The position numbers were made by a program, and so were the translations under genes. A model generated the notes under the pieces. That model was not told the DNA's origin. It searched no databases and worked only from the letters and a program-made list of their open reading frames with translations. Source: Gemmatimonadota bacterium (lineage in GTDB: Bacteria; Gemmatimonadota; Gemmatimonadetes; Longimicrobiales; Gaopeijiaceae). Taken from it: 64,000 nucleotides of DNA. The stretch lies in NCBI GenBank assembly GCA_007125845.1, contig SLCK01000038.1, forward strand, positions 1 through 64,000. Direction: 5' to 3'. Of the stretch, positions 57,621 through 64,000 are shown one piece after another. Every line of letters begins with the position of its first letter. The first letter of the stretch is position 1.

Positions 57621-59060
57621 TCATTGCTCGCCAGAAAAGGTCAGCTCGGAACGAGGGAAGGCCCGTCCCCGTCTGACTACGAGCTCGATCGAACGCACGT
57701 TGCGAACGTCGGCGGTCGGATCCTCGCTGAGGACCACGAGGTCGGCGATCTTTCCACGTTCGAGCGTCCCCGCGTCGATCTCGCGTCCAAGGGCTGCCGC
57801 CGCGTTTCGGGTCGCCGCCTCCAGGACCTCCGAGGGAGTGAGGCCCGCCTCCTGCATGGCTTCCATCTCGCGGAAAACCGCAGGGCCGTGCAGCGTGTGT
57901 GGGTTTCCGGCGTCCGTTCCGAGGGCAATGGGAATGCCCGCGGAATGGACCCGGAGCAGGTTCTCCGCCATCCGTTCGCGCCTTTCTGCGTAGGTCGCCT
58001 CGAACTGTGCCCGCTCGGATGCGCCGGGGGGTCCCGGAAGGCTCACCGTGGACCGGACCCTCTCCAGGGTGCCGGGATCGATGCAGGCGGGCTCCGTCCG
58101 GTCCTCCCGGAACTCGCGAAGGTGGAACTCCCGATAGCCTTCGTGGACGGTGAGGGTCGGGACGTAGTACCTGGCACTCCCCCCGGTCGCCAACTCCATG
58201 AACTCCTCGTCCACCAGGCGATCCTCGATCGAGTGGACCAGCGTCCGCGCCCCGGCGCGCAGGGCGTCCTTCGCCCGCTCGAGCGTCGTCGCGTGAACGA
58301 AGAGGGGGAGCCGTGCCCGCGTGGCCCATTCGCCGGCCAGCCGCAGATACTCTGGGTGGCGCTGCGGAGCTGCGGCCCCGGGAGCGTCGACATACCAGAC
58401 CTTTATGGCATCCGTGCCGGCCGACGCCAGGTACCCCGCACCCGCACGGACGGCGTCCCGGTCGGCCATGTGGAGGAACTGCAGCTCAGCCGGAAGGTTC
58501 AGCCAGTGGTCCTGTGTGGAGAGGAGGGGGCCCGCGGCGAGCACGCGGGGCGCGACCACTTCGCCCGCCGCTGCCCGGTCCCGGAGGTCCCAGGTCCACG
58601 GGAAGCCACCGGCATCGAAGACGGTCGTGACGCCGGCGCACAGGTAGGATCGGAACAGAAGATCCGAGTCGGACCGGAGCGCGTGGACGACCTCCGCGTA
58701 CGGGAATTCGAAACGGAGGTCGAGGACGTCCGGTCGCCCGTCGACCCAACCGGTCTGTGAGAAGTGGACATGGGTGTCGATGAGTCCTGGGATGATCCAG
58801 TGGCCGTGCACCGCCAGAGTGTCCAGGTCGGACGGCGCTGCGCACTCCTCCGGGAGACCTATGCACTCCAGGAAGCCGTCCTTCACAATGATGACCGCAT
58901 CCTCCAGGGGCGGCTCCCCGGTCGCGGTCCAGACGGTCGCTCCGATCAGGGCGAGAGAGGTTTGATCCGACTCGCTTACGGGACCCTGGGCCCGGACGGC
59001 GTCCGGAAGCGAGCCTGCTGCGATGGAGCTGAGGAGAAGGACGAAGAGTTCGGAGCGCAC
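57621..59060 (-). CDS. Secreted amidohydrolase
   Basis: This 479-residue protein has a signal peptide (LFVLLLSSIAAGSLPDAVRAQ). The amidohydrolase barrel has the first metal pair in LIDTHVHF, a probable carbamylated lysine in AIKVWYVD, histidines in FVHATT and LVHSIED, and the last Asp in GTDAGNPHTLHGPA. It is likely a zinc-dependent imidazolonepropionase/prolidase-like hydrolase in the periplasm; the substrate is unknown. Secreted members of this group are common in Gemmatimonadota-type genomes (general knowledge). It lies upstream of the metalloenzyme gene. Confidence 0.85.
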   Translation of the reverse strand: MRSELFVLLLSSIAAGSLPDAVRAQGPVSESDQTSLALIGATVWTATGEPPLEDAVIIVKDGFLECIGLPEECAAPSDLDTLAVHGHWIIPGLIDTHVHFSQTGWVDGRPDVLDLRFEFPYAEVVHALRSDSDLLFRSYLCAGVTTVFDAGGFPWTWDLRDRAAAGEVVAPRVLAAGPLLSTQDHWLNLPAELQFLHMADRDAVRAGAGYLASAGTDAIKVWYVDAPGAAAPQRHPEYLRLAGEWATRARLPLFVHATTLERAKDALRAGARTLVHSIEDRLVDEEFMELATGGSARYYVPTLTVHEGYREFHLREFREDRTEPACIDPGTLERVRSTVSLPGPPGASERAQFEATYAERRERMAENLLRVHSAGIPIALGTDAGNPHTLHGPAVFREMEAMQEAGLTPSEVLEAATRNAAAALGREIDAGTLERGKIADLVVLSEDPTADVRNVRSIELVVRRGRAFPRSELTFSGEQ

Positions 59061-59070
59061 GGGCCGATCG

Positions 59071-59628
59071 TCAACCGGTCGGACGAAGGTCCATCGTGAC
59101 CCTGACGGCGACGTGTCCGATGTCTGCCCGCTCGCGGACCGCGTCTCTCAAGCGGGGCTCCATCTTCTTGTAGGCTCCCATGACTCCTGAGCGGAGATCT
59201 TCCCGGAGGATTCGAAGCGCATTCGCGTCAGGCCGGCTGGATTTGGTCACCTTCTTTATCTCTTCGAGCTGCGCCGGGAGGATTTCGAACGGGCTGAGAC
59301 CGACGTCGTCCGGCCTCGCGTGATCCAGATAGGACACGGTGACGCTCACGTCTCCTCGAGCGTGATGATTGGAGATGTCTCCGATCGCCTGGAACCGCTG
59401 GGCCAGCTTCTGCATGTCCGGGCCGGAAGCGGCGGAGGTGTATGACCTCTCTATCAGCCGAAAGATCCGTCGGATGCGCTCCGACGGGGTGGCGTCGGAG
59501 TCGGGGACCTCCGTGTCGAGCTCCCGCGCCGAGGCGTCGCGGGTGAACGCGTCTCGCCGATCTTCGTCTCGGCTGCGTTCCCTGTCGATGGAATCGAGGA
59601 TCCTGTCGGGATTGTTGCGTAAGTTCAT
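59071..59628 (-). CDS. Protein of unknown function
   Basis: I do not recognise this 185-residue product. It is hydrophilic and helical, with no signal peptide, membrane segment or cysteine. It is rich in Arg and Asp at the start (RERSRDEDRRDAFTRDASAR). The middle is FQAIGDISNHHARGDVSVTV, and the end has LRDAVRERADIGHVAVRVTM. The chosen start is the ATG at 59628 after a GAGAACCAGGG site. It lies 10 bases from the amidohydrolase start on the same strand and ends the same way, so it may share a transcript with it. It could not be linked to a family by eye. Confidence 0.65.
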   Translation of the reverse strand: MNLRNNPDRILDSIDRERSRDEDRRDAFTRDASARELDTEVPDSDATPSERIRRIFRLIERSYTSAASGPDMQKLAQRFQAIGDISNHHARGDVSVTVSYLDHARPDDVGLSPFEILPAQLEEIKKVTKSSRPDANALRILREDLRSGVMGAYKKMEPRLRDAVRERADIGHVAVRVTMDLRPTG

Positions 59629-59725
59629 CCCTGGTTCTCTCCGGCGTAGGGGAAGGGTCGCCATTCCGGAGGGCCATCCGGATGGCGGGAGCCGATCGAG
59701 GAGCCCGACCGGCTCCGGTGGGGGC

Positions 59726-60220
59726 TCAACGCCGCCCGAACACGATGCGGGCCCGGTCTCCCACCCCGATGCCCTGTTCCTCGAACCAACCCTGCGGAAC
59801 CTCCAACGCAAACATCGCAGGCCGGGTCGAGTTGTGGAACTCCTCCGTTTCCGGCTCCATCTGCTGGATGTCCACGATCGACTGTGATCGATCGAGGAAC
59901 GCGATGTCGAGGGGAATGTAGGTATCCCTCATCCAGAACGACCGGGTGGCTTCGTCACCGAACACGAAGAGCATCCCCTGACCGTCCGGCAGATGGTCCC
60001 GGAACATGAGCCCTCGCTCGCGCGCTTCCGGGGTATCGGCGATCTCGGCTGTGACGGTGTCCGACTCGAAGATCACCCAGGCCTGACCTCTGGGCGGAAG
60101 GGGACCCGCTTCCGCCGGATCTCCGGCGAAGGTAGCGGCGGGATCGTCGCCGGGCCGTTCGCATGCGGTAGCCGCAAGGAGAGAAAGCAGCACCAGAAAG
60201 GGCAAGTTCAGCTTCTTCAT
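59726..60220 (-). CDS. DUF192 lipoprotein
   Basis: The 164-residue product has a signal and lipobox (FLVLLSLLAATAC, cysteine near residue 20). The DUF192 domain follows, with EIADTPEARERGLMFRDHLP, MLFVFGDEATRSFWMRDTYI and PLDIAFLDRSQSIV. The function is unknown, though members are often secreted or lipid-anchored. I use the ATG at 60220, after AGGAGACT. It is divergent from the Trm112 gene, with about 200 bases between. Confidence 0.9.
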   Translation of the reverse strand: MKKLNLPFLVLLSLLAATACERPGDDPAATFAGDPAEAGPLPPRGQAWVIFESDTVTAEIADTPEARERGLMFRDHLPDGQGMLFVFGDEATRSFWMRDTYIPLDIAFLDRSQSIVDIQQMEPETEEFHNSTRPAMFALEVPQGWFEEQGIGVGDRARIVFGRR

Positions 60221-60428
60221 AGTCTCCTGAAAAACCGTCACGTGGGTGAGTCTCCAGGGGCCGCCGTCCATTCGCGCCGCTCCCCTATTGATGCTAACTT
60301 ATCCCTGCTGCGTCGCAACCGGATCCGGCCATCCGGCGCGCGAGCGTTCCCGGCTCGTATCGGATGTCCTTTCCGCTGGGTGCGACTCCTTTACTCACTT
60401 CCAGACTCAACTACAGCGAGGTTTGCGT

Positions 60429-60695
60429 ATGGTGGACTCCAAGCTTCTCGAAATCCTGGTGTGTCCAGAGACGAAGGAACCCTTGGGACTCGCCGACGAA
60501 GAGCTCCTCGGCCGACTCAATCGAGCCATCGAAGCCGGCGAGCTTTCCAACCGTGGTGGCGAGGCCGTCACCGAACCTCTCGAGGTGGGGCTCGTTCGGG
60601 AGGACGGTCTGGTTCTGTATCCTGTGCGCGAAGACATTCCGGTGATGCTCATCGACGAATCGATCCAGCTCGATTCTCTCGATCCGGATCACTGA
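60429..60695 (+). CDS. Trm112-family small protein (YcaR-like)
   Basis: The 88-residue product has the Trm112/YcaR signature at its N-terminus, LLEILVCPETKEPLGL, and at its end, YPVREDIPVMLIDESI. The family's bacterial members are short zinc-ribbon-like proteins, but here only one cysteine remains (CPET), so zinc binding is doubtful. The family includes activators of methyltransferases in eukaryotes, but the bacterial role is unknown. The upstream gap of 208 bases holds no motif I recognise. It lies 14 bases before the DUF481 gene on the same strand. Confidence 0.85.
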   Translation: MVDSKLLEILVCPETKEPLGLADEELLGRLNRAIEAGELSNRGGEAVTEPLEVGLVREDGLVLYPVREDIPVMLIDESIQLDSLDPDH

Positions 60696-60709
60696 CCCTC
60701 CTCCTCACC

Positions 60710-61498
60710 ATGCGTCGCATCCTCGCCGCGTTCACGCTCGCCGCTGGAGTCGCTCCGTTCAGCGGTCTTCTGCCGGTTGCGCAGCCGCTCGTCGCCCAGA
60801 CCGACCCCGGAGAGTGGAGCATCGAGGCCGAGGTGGGCGGAACCGTGTTCTACGGGAACCGGGAACAGAATCACTTCAACGTCGGCACTCAGATCGAACG
60901 TGAGGACGCCCTGTTCGAATCCGCGACTGAGTTTCGCTTCACGTATGGGACGGCCCCGGACGCGGAGAGGAACCGGGAGGTCGTGAGGCGGTCCTGGGTC
61001 GCCAACAGCTCCCTCGACTTCCAGCCGAACGAACGGATTCGCCCATTCGTCTCCGGCCGGATGGAATCGTCCTTCGAGCGGGAGATCGGGCTGCGCTACG
61101 ACGCCGGAACCGGGTTCAAGTTCGATCACCGCATCGACCGGGACAATCGCACGGAGTTTTCGGTCTCGATTCTGGCGGAAAGGACGTACTCGCGCAGTCC
61201 CGACGCCGATACGCGCGTCGACGACGTGAGCCTCGCCCGCTTCTCCTCCGACTTCCGCTTCCGGCGGACGGTGTGGGGAGACCGTGTCGGGCTCGACCTG
61301 CGCGCCATATACCGTCCGGTCTTCGACGCCTTCGGAGACTTCACCTTCTCGTCGCGAAACGCGATCTCTCTGGAGCTCACCGAGATCATCGCGCTACGCT
61401 TCTCGTTGCGTCACGAATACGATTCCGGGGCGGTCGAGCGGGGAGCCGACACGAATCGGGACGGGCAGGTCCAGATGTCGGTGGTCGCGGGATTCTGA
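60710..61498 (+). CDS. DUF481 outer-membrane protein
   Basis: The 262-residue product has a signal peptide (LAAFTLAAGVAPFSGLLPVA, cleaved about residue 30). The rest is a beta-strand-rich barrel. The DUF481 signature blocks are WSIEAEVGGTVFYGNREQNH and LRHEYDSGAVERGADTNRDG, and the end is QVQMSVVAGF. DUF481 proteins are small barrels, sometimes called salt-induced outer-membrane proteins, with no settled function. I use the ATG at 60710, which gives the signal peptide. The start lies 14 bases after the Trm112 gene. Confidence 0.87.
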   Translation: MRRILAAFTLAAGVAPFSGLLPVAQPLVAQTDPGEWSIEAEVGGTVFYGNREQNHFNVGTQIEREDALFESATEFRFTYGTAPDAERNREVVRRSWVANSSLDFQPNERIRPFVSGRMESSFEREIGLRYDAGTGFKFDHRIDRDNRTEFSVSILAERTYSRSPDADTRVDDVSLARFSSDFRFRRTVWGDRVGLDLRAIYRPVFDAFGDFTFSSRNAISLELTEIIALRFSLRHEYDSGAVERGADTNRDGQVQMSVVAGF

Positions 61499-61522
61499 CG
61501 ACCGGCCTGGCGCCGGCTTCTC

Positions 61523-62803
61523 TCATCCTACCCGCCTCCGCTTCCCCTTGAGGAAGTCCATCATCACGTACTGCCCAAGCGTCATGGTGGAGGTGAAATA
61601 GGCCTTTCCGCGGGCGATTTCGGAGACCTTCTCGACGAAGCGAATCAGATAGGGATCCCTCGCGAGCATGAAGGTGTTGATCAGGATCCCCGCCTTGCGG
61701 CAGGCCGTCACCTCCCGGTAGCTCCGCCGGAGGATCGCCGGGTCGAGTCCCCCCGAGTTCGTGTAGATGCGACCGTCGGGAAGCGTCATCGCGGAGGGCT
61801 TCCCGTCCGTGATCATGATGATCTGCCTCATTTCCTTCTTCTGGGACAGGAGGATGCGGCGCGCCACCTCCAGCCCCTCGGCAGTGTTCGTGTGAAAGGG
61901 TCCGACCTGCGCTTGCGCCAGCTTTGAGAGGGGAATCTCCTCCGCCCTGTCCCCGAAGGTGACCACCCGCAGGGAGTCTCCCGGAAATTGCGTTCGGATC
62001 AGGTGGGAGAGGGCGAGCGCTACTCTCTTCGCCGGGGAGAACCGATCCTCGCCGTAGAGGATCATCGAGTGGGAGACGTCGAGCATGAGGACGGTCGCGC
62101 ACGATGACCGGTACTCGGACTGGTGGACCATGAGGTCCCTGTAGTCGAGTTCCAGGGGGAGATCGGTGCCCTCCCTCCGGATAACGCTCGAAAGGGTGGC
62201 TGGAATATCGAGGTTGAGGGTGTCACCGAACTCGTAGGCCCGGCTCGGACCTCCGGACTCGACACCGGTCGAAAGCATCTGAGTCTCGTGCGAGCCCGCA
62301 GCCGACGTGCCGGTTGCGGAGAGCAAATCGCGAAGGGCTCGATACCCGAGGAAGTCCATGCCTTTCCGGGTCATCTGGAAGTCCACGCCCTTCGACGCCT
62401 CTCTGGCCTCATCGATCATCCCGTCCTCGGAGGCGCGCGGCTGTCCATCTCCGGCGCCGTCGAGTGAGATATAGCCCTCGTCCACCAGCTTCTTCACGAG
62501 GTCGTCGAGAAGATCCGCCAGTCCCGCTTGGAGCGCTTCGTCACTCTCGCCATCGCCTCTGAGCTCTTCGAGCATCTCGGGCGTCAACTGGCCGCTTTCC
62601 ATGAGCGCCTGCAAAAGGGCTTCCTTGAGTGCGTCGGTGGAGGAGGTATCCCGCTCGCCCGACCACCCCCAGTACGGGTGGAAGTGGGGCCCTCCCGCGA
62701 ACCCCGCATCGAGGAGGAAGTCCGAGAGCTTCTCGAGGAGTGCCTCGAGGCCCAGCGCATCGAGGAGGCTTCCCCGGTACTTCGTGTAGGTCGTGAATCT
62801 CAT
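61523..62803 (-). CDS. Von Willebrand factor A (VWA) domain protein
   Basis: The 426-residue product has an N-terminal helical region rich in Leu and Glu ([14 protein letters not shown], then [20 protein letters not shown]). The C-terminal VWA domain (about 240-425) has an intact metal site: DVSHSM (DxSxS) in [15 protein letters not shown], a conserved Thr in [11 protein letters not shown] and Asp in IITDGKP. Such proteins usually work with an AAA+ MoxR-type ATPase; none is visible in this window, but the right edge is close. The start is the ATG at 62803. Confidence 0.87.
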   Translation of the reverse strand: MRFTTYTKYRGSLLDALGLEALLEKLSDFLLDAGFAGGPHFHPYWGWSGERDTSSTDALKEALLQALMESGQLTPEMLEELRGDGESDEALQAGLADLLDDLVKKLVDEGYISLDGAGDGQPRASEDGMIDEAREASKGVDFQMTRKGMDFLGYRALRDLLSATGTSAAGSHETQMLSTGVESGGPSRAYEFGDTLNLDIPATLSSVIRREGTDLPLELDYRDLMVHQSEYRSSCATVLMLDVSHSMILYGEDRFSPAKRVALALSHLIRTQFPGDSLRVVTFGDRAEEIPLSKLAQAQVGPFHTNTAEGLEVARRILLSQKKEMRQIIMITDGKPSAMTLPDGRIYTNSGGLDPAILRRSYREVTACRKAGILINTFMLARDPYLIRFVEKVSEIARGKAYFTSTMTLGQYVMMDFLKGKRRRVG

Positions 62804-62985
62804 GCTCTCGGATGACGTTGAGGAGGCAGGTCGAGGGAAAGAGCCATGCGTACCGGCTAGTGGTACCAGGAGCCCCCGGGCGCGGTTCCGGGCAGGTATC
62901 CTGCTTGCTACCTTCTTCCACAACCATACTTGAGCCCACACGGTCGCAAAGGACCCGGCTCCGCTCTCTCTTCGCCACCGACTCG

Positions 62986-64000
62986 ATGGGCGACACTCAT
63001 TCCTCCCCTTCCATCATTCCCGGCACCTCGGACGCGGAATCGTCGGGGGCGCCGGCCGGGAGCCCTGCCCCAAGTCCGGACGAATGGCCGGGGTCGCGAC
63101 GCGAGGCCTTTCGCTGCGACCTCCTCGCATTCTTCCGGGAGCACCGGCGGGACCTTCCCTGGAGGGACGAGGGAGACCCCTACCCCGTCCTGGTCTCGGA
63201 AGTCATGCTGCAGCAGACGAGAGTGGAAACGGCGCTTCCCTACTTCGAGCGGTGGATGGAGCGGTTTCCCAGCCTGGAGGCGCTCGCCGCCGCGCAGATG
63301 GAGGAAGTGCTCGGCGTCTGGCAGGGCCTGGGGTACTACACCAGGGCCCGGAACCTTCACCGTTCGGCGCGAGAGATCCGGCAGCGATACGGTGGGGAGA
63401 TCCCGGGCGATCCCGAGGAGCTGCGGACCCTCCCGGGGGTGGGACCGTACACCGCCGGTGCGGTGGCCTCGATCGCTTTCGGAGCACGGGTGCCTGCGGT
63501 GGACGGCAACGTGAAGCGGGTCCTGGCGCGAATCATGGATGACCCGGACCCCGGTCAGGGATTGCTTTCCCGGTGGGCGGGCGCCCTTGTTCCCGTCGAT
63601 GAGCCCGGGGAATTCAACCAGGCTCTGATGGAGCTGGGCTCGTTGGTCTGCAGGCCGCGCAGCCCGGACTGCGAGGCCTGTCCGGTCGCGAGCTATTGTC
63701 GCGCCCGCGCCGCCGGGACCCAGGCCGACCGACCCCGACCCGCAAGGCGCAAGGGGGTGCCTCTGATCAGGGAGGCGGTGGCGGTGGTCCGCGCAGGAGG
63801 GGATTCGGAAGGGAGGGTCCTTCTCCGGCGGCGAGAGGATCGGGGGCTTCTGGCGGGGATGTGGGAGCTGCCGGGCAGGAGGATCGAGAAGGATGAGGAT
63901 CGGGCGGAGGAGGAGGCACGAGCGCTGGGCCAAGCCCTCCTCGCGACCCTCGGTGAGGAGCGCGCTGAAATCAGGGATGTGTCGAGAATGCAACCGCTCG
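62986..64000 (+). CDS. mutY: A/G-specific adenine glycosylase (partial)
   Basis: The gene runs off the right edge; 338 residues are visible, about the length of a complete family member. It removes adenine paired with 8-oxoguanine. The helix-hairpin-helix/Gly-Pro-Asp region is LPGVGPYTAGAVASIAFG followed by the catalytic Asp in VDGNVKRVL. The iron-sulfur loop is CRPRSPDCEACPVASYC. The C-terminal NUDIX-like domain begins VPLIREAVAVVRAG and shows LLAGMWELPGRR. The N-terminal ~45 residues are an extra, poorly conserved segment. Start is the ATG at 62986; other starts are possible. Confidence 0.94.
   Translation, partial: MGDTHSSPSIIPGTSDAESSGAPAGSPAPSPDEWPGSRREAFRCDLLAFFREHRRDLPWRDEGDPYPVLVSEVMLQQTRVETALPYFERWMERFPSLEALAAAQMEEVLGVWQGLGYYTRARNLHRSAREIRQRYGGEIPGDPEELRTLPGVGPYTAGAVASIAFGARVPAVDGNVKRVLARIMDDPDPGQGLLSRWAGALVPVDEPGEFNQALMELGSLVCRPRSPDCEACPVASYCRARAAGTQADRPRPARRKGVPLIREAVAVVRAGGDSEGRVLLRRREDRGLLAGMWELPGRRIEKDEDRAEEEARALGQALLATLGEERAEIRDVSRMQPL

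Noticed and set aside
1-64000. CRISPR arrays, insertion sequences, prophage and tRNA or rRNA genes
   Set aside because: I saw no repeated spacer units, transposase or integrase genes, terminal repeats or tRNA-like structures.

Overview
The window is high-GC, densely packed chromosomal DNA from an unnamed Gram-negative bacterium. Gene content (Omp85-type and other outer-membrane barrels, lipoproteins with lipoboxes, paired bactofilins beside ParABS, NtrY/NtrX-like regulators, a secreted amidohydrolase) and codon use suggest Gemmatimonadota or a neighbouring deep-branching phylum. That placement is inference, because no rRNA is present. I found no tRNA, rRNA, CRISPR array, insertion sequence or prophage. 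Almost everything is core chromosome, with long same-strand runs joined by ATGA/GTGA overlaps and five convergent gene pairs that overlap at their 3' ends.

Layout. 1-3.2 kb: a partial UPF0316 membrane protein, a LOG-family phosphoribohydrolase, an orphan receiver protein, a hotdog thioesterase and a phosphopantetheinyl transferase. 3.2-9.1 kb (minus strand): a five-gene envelope-signalling operon of lipoprotein, sensor kinase, sigma-54 response regulator, secreted coiled-coil protein and outer-membrane barrel. 9.1-21 kb: the replication-origin region, with pyrE, dnaN, a candidate oriC (DnaA boxes plus a DnaA-trio element), dnaA, rpmH, rnpA, yidD, yidC, mnmE, acylphosphatase, mnmG, two perfect parS palindromes, parA and parB. 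21-23.4 kb: bactofilin, M23 peptidase, bactofilin. 23.4-26.2 kb: a Nif3-like protein, a zinc-ribbon membrane protein and an epimerase. 26.2-33.5 kb: a possible leader RNA, lipA, the complete pyruvate dehydrogenase complex (E1 alpha, E1 beta, E2, E3) and a MarR regulator. 33.5-38.3 kb: ispH (long plant/cyanobacterial form), fxsA, an M42 peptidase, heme A synthase and a GAF protein. 38.4-48.6 kb: a nine-gene run of glcDEF, flavin reductase, M20 peptidase, P-loop protein, GNAT acyltransferase, flavin monooxygenase-like protein and an enolase-superfamily racemase. 48.7-53.8 kb (minus): an NtrY-like kinase, an NtrX-like sigma-54 activator, a bactofilin-like/Omp85 fusion and a DUF4390 protein. 54-64 kb: an unknown protein, a PilB/GspE ATPase with an extra zinc ribbon, a metalloenzyme, a secreted amidohydrolase, an unknown protein, a DUF192 lipoprotein, a Trm112-like protein, a DUF481 outer-membrane protein, a VWA protein and the start of mutY.

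How genes work together. The origin block combines initiation (DnaA, DnaN, oriC), segregation (ParABS) and a probable ParB-linked bactofilin/peptidoglycan-hydrolase module. The lipA-pdh block makes and uses lipoate. The GNAT/racemase/M20 trio matches the known acylation, racemization and deacylation route from D- to L-amino acids, here fused into one run with a D-2-hydroxyacid oxidase (glcDEF) and two unexplained genes. The two envelope loci each join a two-component sigma-54 system to outer-membrane proteins, and they are the best places to look for undescribed biology.
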